Shown: in pieces, positions 1 through 11,195 of the stretch
Numbering within the stretch: position 1 is the stretch's first letter
Layout: every line of letters starts with the position of its first letter
Assembly (NCBI GenBank): GCA_949358305.1
Contig: OX442322.1
Span: 8,992,001 to 9,056,000 of the forward strand
DNA: 64,000 bases
Origin: Strigamia acuminata
Lineage: Eukaryota; Arthropoda; Chilopoda; Geophilomorpha; Linotaeniidae
Direction of reading: 5' to 3'
Notes under the pieces: model-generated
Told to the model about the DNA's origin: nothing
The model's database searches: none
Seen by the model: the letters and a program-made list of their open reading frames with translations, nothing else
Program-made: the position numbers and the translations under genes

Positions 1-2
1 CC

Positions 3-514
3 ACTCAAGACGCCAAGCAGTCTACAAGTGCAAAGACAAAGAGTGAACCTAAATCGGACAACAAAAGTGCGCCTTCAAAGACTGTAAAGTGCATTTTTTG
101 TGACGACAATCATCTGAATGGATCGTGCGGAAAGGAGTACGAAATCAATGCAAAAATCGAAATAGTTAAGAAAAACAGACTTTGTTTTAACTGTTTCAGA
201 ACTGGACATAGAGTCGGTGATTGCAAAGTCAAATTTTCCTGCAAGCATTGCGGTGGGAGACATCACTCCACCATTTGCAAAAAACAAGAAGTGAAGAATT
301 CTCCAAGCAATGTAGAGAAGCCGAAGGAGCCACAAGTGACGACCCACGTCTCATGTGCCATCTCTACGACCCTTCAATTAATGATTTTCACCGCGGATTT
401 AAAAACGAAGTCTGGTGGATTTCATCATATTCGTGGCATGATTGATCCGGGCAGCCATAGGTCATTTATTACCACTGCATTGGTCAATCGTCTCAAGTTG
501 AGGAAATGTGGAAG
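3..514 (+). CDS. F Gag-protease, piece 1 (zinc knuckles and protease active site)
   Basis: This piece is open in the frame starting at base 3 and continues from outside the window. It shows three zinc knuckles in a row: CX2CX3HX4C (CIFC...), CX2CX4HX4C (CFNCFRTGH...) and CX2CX3HX4C (CKHCGGRHH...), the usual BEL/Pao arrangement for nucleic-acid binding and RNA packaging. A protease core DPGSHRSF follows, with its catalytic Asp at 444-446 (aspartic peptidase of the Pao/DUF1758 type). The frame is broken at 514, inside a codon, by insertion of E. The codon is completed at 15096, and the protein continues there without a stop. Element H encodes the same order of domains, which supports the assignment. 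Confidence 0.9.
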
Positions 515-2020
515 TGTTGCGAGCAAGGACGCAACAAAAAGATTAGAAGACTCGCGTTTCACCTCTGAAAATGGTAGAAGATCTTTTTAATTTTAGTCCA
601 TAGTTTTGACCATGAGTTTGGGACATATCTGAGATGTCCAGTTGCCGGTTTTGACCGACGGTCGCATGCAGAGCAGACCTCGGCGGTTGTCGTGTTGTCG
701 ATCGCACCTGGAATTGGTCAGGGGATATGTCTTTGATCGTTTTGTGGTTGTTTTAGTATTTGTTATTAGTTGTTTACCTCTGTTATTTGCTTTTGAGACG
801 TTTTTGTGTTCGGTTCGGGTTCCAGTACACTTGTGAATGAGCTGAGTGTATATTCTCAGCATAATCGCCATAGCATAGGTCAACTGGATTCAGGAAACTG
901 TGTATTTATTAGTTTTAAAGAGGTTTTACATATTGTTTTGACGGTTGCTAACCTTTGCTGGATGTTTTAGTGTTTTGATGCTCATTGGAGACGTGGGACA
1001 GCAAGAAACAAACGGTTTTGGGTGTCCTTGGCATTTGAGTGCACATGAGCGCATTGGGATCGTGTTCGGGAGAGAGAGAGACCAGGAAACGCCTCGTTTG
1101 GCTTCCCTGCAACGTCCCCACACTGAGTTTGGAAGTCCCAGCGCTGTTGTCATGCCTTGGTCGACCCTGGAAGTCTGTTTGACTCGTTTCTGCTCTCATT
1201 CACGGCAGTTAGCAACTGCCTGGCCGCCATTTTGGAAAGGAGCGGTTCTCTTTGTGTTTGAGCACTGCTGGGAGATTTTCCTAGAACATAGCAAGCTGGG
1301 TAGCAATATTTATTTTAATACTTTGTGATTTTATAGAAGTGTTTTAACTGTACATTTGTTAATTTCACTTAACTTTACAAACAAGTGCAGAGATGAGTAT
1401 TGAGGTAGGCTGCCTTGCCATTGGTTGTTAATCTTCTTTTTGCTTTGTTAATTGTTAAGTATATTTTAGATTGAGTTTTGCCTTGGTTTCATTGCTTTAT
1501 TTTGTCTAAATTCTATTTATGTTTTAAGAACAAATGTACATAGGTTTTAAGCTATTTTAGTTCAGATTGAATTACGCCATTGTTGCATCATTGCATTGTA
1601 GCTTGTTGTTGCTATGATTTAGTTGCTAGGCGCACTGTTGTTAGAGTAGGTTGCTAAAGAAGCAATAGTTGTTATCTGTTGTTAAGAATAAAGCCAGTTG
1701 ATGTGTTTTTACTCTGCTTTGGGTGAATCATTTCTGATCTGGTTTTCTGCTACAAGAAACATGATAATGAGTGAGTAGAGAGTTTTGCATGCTCTCCTCC
1801 TCACTGAAGGCACAAGGTTTTTTCCCCAGTATCCAGAGAGCTGCTTTAATCACTTCAACTAAATGCAGTTGGGCCTAATTTCTCCAGATGCATTTAGGCC
1901 TACAACTTGGGCTGAGAATTCAACTTGTTTCATCATCCACTATACAGTCTCGGGCGGTTTCCAGAGTTTGGTGACCAATTCGCCAGTCTTTTCCTGTGAG
2001 ATCCAAGGTTGTTTGCTACA
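515..2020 (+). repeat. E 5' LTR (1506 bp)
   Basis: The LTR runs from TGTTGCG to GCTACA and is the same length as the copy at 13586-15091. Bases 515-536 form a hairpin (TGTTGCG ... CGCAACA). An AATAAA lies at 1687-1692. Small open frames in it are short and unsupported. Confidence 0.93.
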
Positions 2021-2785
2021 GGGAGCTGTTTTTTGGTGCCGTGATTCCAGGATTTCGTGCGCGTGTGTACAGCGCGCATGGAAAAGAGGTCATTTGGACG
2101 TTCAGCAAGTGATTCAAGTGGTTTGGTGCGTGCCAGTTGGTTCGTTTGTGCAGCTGGTTCTGTGAGCGACCTGCATCAAGTGCGCACGCCAGAGAGTCAC
2201 GTGAGAGCGGCCATTGACGTCCTGAGTCTGCCAAGTCGTCAACACAACGCAATGTGCAAGTTGGACAGCTGCCTGAAGAAGAAGAACATTTAGTTGTTTA
2301 TGCTTAGTGTTTTTGGTGGGCTGTTACTGGGTGATTGGTTGTGCCCTCTTGGGGGGAGGATAGTGTGTACATTTTTTTGCTTTGTAATTTTACTTTAAGT
2401 GCGTTTTGACTCCATTATAACTGCTTTAAGCAGGGGAGTTTTTTCTTGTTTGACTTAAGTTAGTTTAAGTGTTGGCTCACCTGTTGTTGAGTTTACACAA
2501 GAGTCAGTCATGTTGGGCGGGACATTACAGTTGTCTTTGATTCTTAGAAGTTCCAATATGCGCTTTGTCATCAAGTGGTCGACAGTGAAGGGCGACGCAA
2601 GGTTTTGGTCTCATCAGGCGAGATGGAGATGCATGCAGCTGTGGTTTCCACACGTCAAGCACGATGATTCCACATCTGCACAGCGCCTGAACTGTCCAAG
2701 ATGTAGGTTGACTGTTGGTTGGCGCAGACGGGCCAAGGGACAAGTCACCCAGCTGTACAGGAAGGTGGACGCTTGCCATCAGAGC
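2021..2785 (+). other. E leader: primer-binding site, conserved 14-mer, no gene
   Basis: A primer-binding site of the form TGGTGCCGTGATTCC starts at 2034, 13 bases after the LTR. This offset is larger than the 3-4 bases seen in A, B, C, G and I. The shared 14-mer is at 2242-2255. The remainder is non-coding and is interrupted at 2786 by element A. Confidence 0.75.
2242..2255 (+). promoter_or_regulatory. Conserved leader 14-mer ACACAACGCAATGT (E copy)
   Basis: Exact match to the motif found in all eight visible leaders. Its ATG opens a 13-codon frame. Confidence 0.7.
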
Positions 2786-3558
2786 TGTTGCGAGCACGTG
2801 CAACATGGATTTTTGCTATCGCAATAGCGGATTTGCTTTAATTGATCAATTATTTAAGTTTGTGTTTAGTTAATAGTGCAGCTTAAGTTTTGGCTAAATG
2901 CTAAATGAATTTCGTGTAGTTTGTGAAGTAGGAGTGGTGAATTACCTGATTTAAGCTGTCTTTCTTAAGGTAATCTTGTATCTTTTCTTTGATTCTTTGG
3001 AGTTTGACTGCTTGGATTCGTCCAAAGAGTCGCTGCTGTTAGTTCCTAAGTTAGTTCATTTATTTGAAACACTTTGTCTTAATTTATTACGGTTTTGTGC
3101 CTTTTGTAATGATTTTATACTCGAAACTGTGTATTTTCTTGTATACGCTTTATCATTTTGTCACTAGAGGGACAATTCGCCTCTTGCGAGCGATTGTTGC
3201 CACTCGTTGCTAAGAGCCGCTGCTCTAATTGTTGTAGGTTGCGCAGCAACTACACTGACTTGTTATATAGTTTTTCTAGTCCTAAGTTTGTTAATTTTCT
3301 CCTCTTTTTTCATGTAATGTTTTGATAGATTTTAACTTTACAATAAATTCGTTTTTGTGTGCTAACTTGAGCACAATAGTATTGAATTATCCCAACATGT
3401 TCAGCAGCTCACTTTACAGGTTTCACATCAAGGTTTTTCCTGTAATGGACTTTCTTCTTTGGGATTCTTCACAAGTTCTGGTAAATAGGGTTATTTATTT
3501 TAACCATTTTCTAATGTCTTCTAGAGTGCAACACGGTCTTCAAGCACTGCTAGAAACA
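2786..3558 (+). repeat. A 5' LTR (773 bp)
   Basis: The LTR starts TGTTGCGAGCACG and ends AGAAACA. A possible TATA element (TATATA) is at 3264-3269 and AATAAA is at 3342-3347. The start folds as TGTTGC/GCAACA. A 44-nt GT-AG segment lies 34 bases before the end. Confidence 0.95.
3481..3524 (+). other. Intron-like 44-nt GT-AG segment in the A LTR
   Basis: The segment begins GTAAATAGGG, contains a branch-point-like TTTTAACC, has a T-rich tail and ends TTCTAG. Segments of exactly 44 nt lie at the same place in B, C and the more diverged G. It is downstream of AATAAA, so it would be transcribed only from the 5' LTR. Splicing itself is inferred. Confidence 0.4.
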
Positions 3559-6500
3559 AAGTTGGTGCCGTTGACCACGATGTCGGCCGAATTTCGAGAT
3601 GAAAAGGCAAGTCCGCCATATTCGAATGCCGCCGTGCAGATGGTCATCAAGCGAGTTTCGAGTGTGCTCAAACACTCTCAGGCGCATCGTGTGCGAGTAC
3701 GTCAGGTGCTTAGGCAGCGAGTGGTCGTCAAATGCAACGGAGACAAGCGATTTGCGCCACAGCATGAGGTGGTGACCGCCTCGTTGCGAGAGGCCAGCGC
3801 CGCGTGTATTGCTGACAAGCGGGACGAGAATCGCCGCACAGGATGGCGAAATTTGTCTCGGGAGCTTCCAGTGGGTCGTGTGCGAGTCTGTGGGTCGCCG
3901 TCGCCGTCCATGCAGTTCGTACCAGTGGCCACTCCGGGATCAATTGACGATCTTTCACCGAGCAGAAAGAAGCAGCGCCACTTGTGCAACATGATAGGAC
4001 TGCCCAATGCGCTCATCGGTCGAACAGTTTTGCCGCCGAGTCAAGATTGGTCTCGTCTTGTCGTCAGTCAGGTGTTGGCGTGCCACGTGTCCAGACGGAT
4101 CCGCCAAGCTGCAACGCAACTTGCGAGCTTCGGATGTTCAAGCGACAGTTACGCCGCCTGTAGTCCAGTTAAACACAACGCAATGTACAAGAGTCGGCAA
4201 TGAAGATTTCGTTTTTTGTCGATCATTTTCGTTTTTATCGAATATTTTCTCGCTTTTATTGTTAATTTTAAGGTTTTTGGGGGAAATTGTGGTCGTTTTG
4301 GGGTTTTAAGGGGCGTTAGGTTTTTACAGTGGATAAGGGTCGTTTTTAGCTCATTTTCTCTAGTTTTCCTCGCATGTTCGCGCCTTGTGGCGATAGTCTA
4401 TTATGTAGAGCTGTCGGCAAAGTCCCTTTAGATTCCCTGTAACAGTTGTTGTCCTTTTTCTTACGATTTACTGTGATCTTGTTTCACGTTTCCCTTTTGA
4501 GATAAAATAAGGTGGCTGGTATAATTTTGCTGGCGTTTTCTATTTGGGTCTAGTTAGAGTTTGCATCTTTGATAGTTTATACTTAACCCGTGTATATTTA
4601 TTAGCTTTACTCGATTTGCTCACGTTTGGTGAGATTTTCAGTCCGATTCATGCTTAATATAGTTAGTTCTCTTCAAGTTTTGATTGTCAGGTCCCTTGTA
4701 GACGAGTTCGCCAGTATGTTCTGCCGCTAGCCTTATATTCGTTTGGCTTTTTCGTTTAGTTCGTTTAGCAGTTGTTAATCGAATTTCTCCTTTACCGTTA
4801 AAAAGGGGATTTCGTGTTGAGATGGGAAATCTGTCCCATGGCTCTTGTGGCCGGAGTAGCGATGCACGAGTCATACCTCGTGATCTGCTCTCTCCTTTTT
4901 TTCATGATGTTGCGTCTTATTGCAGAGTCCCGCCTTCTATAAGGGGCTCTATCTGTTTTTGCCTTTGTCTGTTTCAAGAAGGTCCGGGTTCACAGCTCGG
5001 GGTCCTTTCAGTTGGGGGTTTCCGCTAGTCATTGGTGATCGGACACTGGTGTTATGAGGCCAGTCCGGGACCAGCGAGGCGGTCGAAGCCCGCCGTTCTC
5101 GGTTTTAGTTTTGTGTGCCGCTCGAGTTTCCTCGTGAGCTCTGGTGTCGGTCATCTCTCCGCTCCGGGAGAGGGCACACCCGTTTGTATTCGTGTGTTTG
5201 TAGAACGTTTCTTGTTTTTAGAACGAGATTCGTTCTCTTGCTGCTCGTGTTTTGCAGGGAAAGCACTGGCCCGTGAGGTCAGTCGGTTCTTACCTGTCCG
5301 TCAATCTCTGTTAGTTTAGGTTGTTACACAACTTGTTTGCAAGTGGGTTTGGATTTAGAAAGGCGTGTGACTTCTGTCGGTGCTGGAAGTTTAGAGCAGC
5401 CGATCCGCACCGCCCACTGGACAAGTCCAGTTTTTGTTGTTGACCGCTGCACCCAGTGTCTACCGCTGGTGATGTTACGTTCTGCATTTTCGCTAGCTTA
5501 TTCGTTTAGGAAATAGCTTGCTTGCTATTTTATGGTTGTGGCTAGCTGGCGTGGCGGTAGGGTATAGGTACTTGTTTTGGATGGTCGTTCTTGCTGTGCA
5601 CAGCAAGGACTGCCATTCGATGTGTTTCAGAGGGCAGGTTTGCACTGCCATACTCTGTTAGATGTCGTGTCCGAGACAAAGTCCCTGCGCCTCTTGGCGG
5701 CCCCTATTTCTACGTTTGCTTCCCACGACTGAGTAGTTGTTGTTAGTCTTTCATCCCTAGCTCTGCAGTGAGGCAGACATGCACTAGGCAGGGAGCCCAC
5801 TCTAGGATGGGTCGAAGGACGTGTGTGTGCGGCCTTCTTGGCGCCGGCACTCGGCAACACGTTTTAGCCATTGGACGACACTTGCTTTCAGTAGAGTGGC
5901 GATTTCCGGAAGTCGGCTTGCTGATCGAAGATGTCGTCAATGGGTGTGTGAGCGAGTCAATTCTCGACTTGCAGTTGCTTACCGGTTCCAGGAATGCGGT
6001 TGGCAACTGGCAAGCCCTTGTGCTCATATCTACGTGTGACGCCCCTCGCAATCAGGGACGTCAAGCAACCCTCCCTCTTCTCTCGTTTCTCGGTTCAATC
6101 ATATTGGTTCCGACTCGGGGTGGGCCAAGCGTTCATACGGTAGCCTCCTTATTGGAGCATGGGGTTTCAGCTAGATCTAGTTTTTATTTCCCCTTCGGTT
6201 AAAGAAGTTTCAGTCTTCGTGGTAGTCTGCTCACAACAGGCTACACGGTGGCCCGGGTGCGGATGCGATGTCCATCGGGTACCTCTTTGTTCAAGGCGCA
6301 TTCGTAAAGCGCAGCTCGGCTGAAGGAAAGCCACCGGTTTTAATTTCTTTTCAACAACGTGATTAGTTTTCGTGCAGGAAGTGTAGCTTCGCTTCATTTG
6401 GTTGCAGTTGCACTGCTTCCAACGTTTTTCCGTATCGTTTGACACCTGTTGATCTTCAAAAAGAAGCAGGTCCCTTTCCTTTCTTTTCTTGTGGGGAGGA

Positions 6501-8048
6501 AATGGATTGATTATTTGGGTACGGACTTTTTCCCTCTTCGAAAAAAAAAAAAAAAAGCAGAAAGTTTAGTGTTTTGGAATTCCTGCTGGTTTTCACAGTT
6601 CCAGTTTGTTAGTTTCCTTTGTGAGGCCATACTTGGCCAATAGCTTTAGTGATAATATTGACGTTTTTGCCGGTATTTATTTGCACGGAACGTGCTCGTT
6701 TTTTTTTTAGATAATTGAACCGTTTCTTCTCTTGTTAGTTAGATAAAGTTGTGGTCGATGGGTCAGCGTGCGCGTGTTTCCTTGTCGCTGTGGACAAGAG
6801 GTCGCAGTTGGCTTGCTCAGTCACCTGACTAAGTCTTTTCCTTTTTTCGTTATTCTTCGCTCTTAGCGGTTTCGTGGGTTCATGTCGAGTCAGGGTGCGG
6901 TCAACGCCTTTGCGTGGCAGTTGCTGCGAATGGTTCGCATTGCCTGAGCTTCATGCCTTCTTGTTCTCTTTTTCCTCCTTCTGGCGTGATCATGTTAGCT
7001 AGGTGGTCATGGCTTTGGGTAAGTTGTTAGTTGGTCACTCTTTGCGAAAGAGTGGTGCCTAGGTCTTGACGGCATTTTCTAGTTCTTCGTACGAATGCTG
7101 GGTGGTTGTCAGACGATAGGTTTGGGTCAACGCATTCATTCCCTTAGTTTGCATTTTTCTTGTTTTCTAGAAAAAGGTCGTCTTTAATAGTTTAATAAGT
7201 TTGAGTTCGCGGCTCGTGTTTTCGTGCGGGCGGAGGTTTCCGTGGTACGTGGCCACTTGAGCGCGGGCTCGAGGTCAACGAGGCGGTGAAGCCTGCCGTT
7301 TATCAAGTTAGTTTTCTTTCACGTTCCCAGTTTCTTCTGGTCTTCATGTATGTCATGTTCCTTGCGAGGCCATGCTCGGTCAAGAGTTTTTGTGACAGTT
7401 TTCCTTCCTCGACGACGTTTAGTTCTCGGTTCTGAGACTTTGAACCTTGGTGTGTGGTCAGGCAAGTGTTATTGACCAGCACCCCTTCCTCTTTGACGAG
7501 GATTCTCGTTTTCCTGCTTCTAGTTTCCATTAGTTTAAGCGTCTGTCTACGAGTTGACAGACTGAGCTTTCGGACAAGCTCCCGCAATGTTCTCACGTCG
7601 TTTTAGTTAGAAAACCCGTTCAGTCGGATTTTCTAAAGGTTTTCTGCGTGTGCGCCACGTGTTTATTGGCGACGCCGTAGCCCCTTAGTGTCTGGACTAG
7701 GTCATCGTGGCATGACCCTTCTCTTTCTTCTCTCGTGTTCTAAGTTTCTTTTAGTCTTTATTGGTTGTTGATAAGGAAGTGCGCCGCAACGCAACTTCTC
7801 TTTTCTTTCGTCTCTCCGGTGTTTTATGGGCCGCGATCCGACTTTGACGCCCATGACTCTAGGAAGCGCCTAGAGGTCCCGGATGTTTAGGTACCAGCTT
7901 GTTGCCTTCGTGTTTATGGTTTTGCCTTCGCGACTTTCACAAAGTCGAGTTTGGTTAGGTACTTTTTCTTCCTGTGCTCTTGGTTTTGATGGGGAATTCC
8001 TTCAACGGTTTTCTGCCTTGCCTTCCCTTCTTCTTTGGCCGGCAACGC
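3559..8048 (+). other. A interior: non-coding, conserved with B, C and G
   Basis: A primer-binding site TGGTGCCGTTGACC starts at 3563. The leader stays open in one frame from the LTR to the 14-mer at 4173. The rest (about 3.9 kb) is T-rich and strongly conserved with B, C and G, including a poly(A) run near 6540, but holds no known domain. An open frame of about 144 codons at 5768-6202 is conserved in C and G but broken in B by a 10-nt deletion, which argues against a protein. A pyrimidine tract and GGCCGGCAACGC precede the 3' LTR. Confidence 0.75.
4173..4186 (+). promoter_or_regulatory. Conserved leader 14-mer (A copy)
   Basis: Exact ACACAACGCAATGT; the ATG opens a 6-codon frame ending in TGA. 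It lies about 600 bases after the primer-binding site. Confidence 0.7.
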
Positions 8049-8821
8049 TGTTGCGAGCACGTGCAACATGGATTTTTGCTATCGCAATAGCGGATTTGCT
8101 TTAATTGATCAATTATTTAAGTTTGTGTTTAGTTAATAGTGCAGCTTAAGTTTTGGCTAAATGCTAAATGAATTTCGTGTAGTTTGTGAAGTAGGAGTGG
8201 TGAATTACCTGATTTAAGCTGTCTTTCTTAAGGTAATCTTGTATCTTTTCTTTGATTCTTTGGAGTTTGACTGCTTGGATTCGTCCAAAGAGTCGCTGCT
8301 GTTAGTTCCTAAGTTAGTTCATTTATTTGAAACACTTTGTCTTAATTTATTACGGTTTTGTGCCTTTTGTAATGATTTTATACTCGAAACTGTGTATTTT
8401 CTTGTATACGCTTTATCATTTTGTCACTAGAGGGACAATTCGCCTCTTGCGAGCGATTGTTGCCACTCGTTGCTAAGAGCCGCTGCTCTAATTGTTGTAG
8501 GTTGCGCAGCAACTACACTGACTTGTTATATAGTTTTTCTAGTCCTAAGTTTGTTAATTTTCTCCTCTTTTTTCATGTAATGTTTTGATAGATTTTAACT
8601 TTACAATAAATTCGTTTTTGTGTGCTAACTTGAGCACAATAGTATTGAATTATCCCAACATGTTCAGCAGCTCACTTTACAGGTTTCACATCAAGGTTTT
8701 TCCTGTAATGGACTTTCTTCTTTGGGATTCTTCACAAGTTCTGGTAAATAGGGTTATTTATTTTAACCATTTTCTAATGTCTTCTAGAGTGCAACACGGT
8801 CTTCAAGCACTGCTAGAAACA
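8049..8821 (+). repeat. A 3' LTR (773 bp)
   Basis: Same length as, and by eye identical to, 2786-3558. The 44-nt GT-AG copy is at 8744-8787. GAGC follows at 8822-8825. Confidence 0.95.
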
Positions 8822-10864
8822 GAGCAGAGGAGAAAGCAGCTTGTTTGGTCAAGTTTCGTCATTGAAAGGGAGCCCACAGTTCGGGCCCAAGATCGAGAGT
8901 ACAAGTCACAATGTTGAGAAAAAGAGTGCCAATCAGCAAAGACGAATCATATCACCAGCCAAGACAAGCTCAAGGAGCTGGACAATGGTTGCTTGACTGC
9001 AGCAAAGTTTCAAGCCAATTCGTCTTTTTTCTTTTGTTCTTTGTTAGTAGTTTAAGTAAAAGAATTTTGTTAAGTTTAAGAGTTGATTAAGTTTGTGCGG
9101 TCAGTTCTATTGTGAACTGCGAGGGTTTCGGACTGCTGCGGAGCCGCCAGGTTTGAGGCTTGTTGGAAAGAGGTCCCGCGCTCGTTTGCTTGGTTTTTTG
9201 GTTGTCGCAAGCGAGTGGTCGCTCCTTCTCCTTTAATACACTCAGCCTGCTATTTGGGTTGTGTGGGAGAGTGGAGGCGAAGGATTCCGCCTCAAAGGGC
9301 TGCCGTGTTTGTCCGACAACCTTTCAGTGGGCTGACCACCCGTAGAAGTGTTTTGAGTCTGTTTTGGGGAATTTCCGCGTTATTTCGCAGTTTTTAAGCA
9401 AGTTTTGGTGTGTGAGGTTTTTAGAATTACCTGTGCGTGGGTTGAGATAAGAGAAGCCACACTAGCTGTTTGGAAAGAGAAGGCGGAAAGTTAGAAATCA
9501 GTCCTCCATTCAGTTTCATTTTGTGATAAAAGGTTTTTTGAGAAGTTACTGCTAAGAATTTGTAGACGTTCCCACTGCCAGCTTGTTGTACCTTTAGTTT
9601 GTGATTGGAGTAAGCTCGTTTTTTCGGTTGTTTTTTGGGATTTAGGGCAGAACGACTGCTTTAAGCAAGCCAAATCTCGTTTTAGTGCGTCCACAATTTG
9701 GTTAAGATGTTTGGATACGTTACTGGGTTCGTCATTATTTTTCTTAGTGTAAACCTTTTAGTTATAAGTTAGTTTTCAGAGTTTTGGAGAAAATTGCTTG
9801 TTAAGTTCGCAGCCACCAAGCCTCTTTGCGAGGGCGCTTGTGGATCAGTTGGGTGGGTACCCCCTTTTTGGAAAGTTAGTCACTGTATGGTGGGGCTTGT
9901 TCAGGGTGAAACGACCGCCCATTAGAGTCAGTCTTTCAAATTCGAGACAATTGATGATAGTAAGTGCAGTCTCCACCTTGCACATTGTGTGGTTGGAAGG
10001 GGTATAAGGGCGCTTAATTGATCAGATCAGGGTTGTAAGAGCATTTTTCGAGACTCCACAGTTGTAGAATTTAGATATTAGAGGTTAACAGTCTTTAAAT
10101 TTATTTTTATTGAAAGTTGTCTCTATAAGAAATAGAAAGTTACATATTCGGGTTTTTTTGTGCGATTAGTTGACCTGCTTGTTCGAGCACCCATTTGGCA
10201 CTAGGCCATTTGCGGTTGGCGGAGCAGAGTGCCGCATTGACGAATGGAACAATGGTTGGTCAGCAAAGCCAGCGAGAGAGGTAGTGTTTGAGGATGTTGT
10301 AGAATTTCATTTTTGGAAAGAGAAACTCAGCACTTCTCTCTCTTTTGAAGACTTGTTGTTCCTGCGGTTTAAGTTAAGATAGTTTTCCGAATTTGTTTCT
10401 TAGGGAATTTAGTTATAGCATAGTTAAGTAGTCCACTCACAATGGATTCCAGTGTTGTCCCACACTCAGTTCTTGGATACATTCTGGGACTGGGGTTCAA
10501 AGGGCCAAGGCCTATTGCCTTGCAGTCAGAGTGGCAGTAGGAGAAGAAAGAGGACAATAAGCCCCGTTGGTTCGGATTAAGGTTAGAAAGAGCCAAAGAG
10601 AGATAAGTCTTATTTGTCAAAACAGAAAAGAGAGGTTGTTGAAGTACGTCGATAGGGCGGGGCGTTCGTCAGTCAACCCTCAAATTCCCAAAGCAGCCTC
10701 GTGACGTTGCAATGTGTAACGTGATAAGCATGAGAGATCTCGTTACAAGAGTCGCGTTGGATAGGGAATTAGCATTAACATGTGAGTGTTGAGTTAAGGG
10801 TCACTTGCATAGGTTCATTTTTGCACTGCTAACCAAAGTCAGTCGAACTGAACAATAGAAAAAG

Positions 10865-11040
10865 GGCTTTAGTCGGTTAACAGTTGGTCCGTCGAACCCC
10901 GAGTTGGAAAAAAAAAACGTTTAGTTGGTTAACGGTGGCCCAACAAACCCAAAGAAAAAAACGTTTAGTTGGTTAACGGTGGCCCAACAAACCCAAAGAA
11001 AAAGGCTTTAGTTGGTTAACGGTGGCCCAACAAACCCATA
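10865..11040 (+). repeat. E stem-loop array 1: about four repeats of 42-44 bp
   Basis: Three near-identical units and one degenerate first unit contain TTTAGTTGG-TTAACGGTGGC-CCAACAAA. The arms GTTGG and CCAAC pair in each unit, with the loop sequence kept. A-rich spacers separate the units. Confidence 0.8.
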
Positions 11041-11059
11041 GAAAAAGCAATTAGAGAGT

Positions 11060-11195
11060 CTTAAGCGGATGATAGTTAAGTCCGTCAGACTTAAGCCATT
11101 AAGAGGTTTTTTAAGCGGATGATAGTTCAGTCAGTCAGGCTTAAGCGAATTGGAGGTTCTTAAGCAATTGATAGTTCAGTCTATCAGGCTTAAGC
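11060..11195 (+). repeat. E stem-loop array 2: three CTTAAGC hairpins
   Basis: Hairpins lie at about 11060-11095, 11111-11145 and 11159-11195. In the third, the outer stem CTTAAGC/GCTTAAG encloses an inner stem TGATAG/CTATCA with loop TTCAGT. The other two keep the outer stem and a weaker inner stem. Confidence 0.75.

Larger units (their letters stand above)
2786..8821 (+). mobile_element. Element A: about 6-kb non-autonomous LTR element, inserted in E
   Basis: A has 773-bp LTRs at 2786-3558 and 8049-8821 and is flanked by GAGC (2782-2785 and 8822-8825). The 4.5-kb interior aligns along its length with B, C and G but contains no recognisable retrotransposon protein. Total length is 6036 bp, close to B (5940), C (5957) and G without its insertions (about 5993). 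Confidence 0.95.

Noticed and set aside
5768-6202. Conserved frame of about 144 codons in A, C and G
   Set aside because: B lacks 10 bases in it, which shifts the frame, and no domain or codon pattern supports a protein. Conservation follows from recent common origin.
7303-7596. Minus-strand frame shared by A, B and G (about 70-97 codons)
   Set aside because: Length varies between copies and it is antisense in a non-coding interior; no family recognised.
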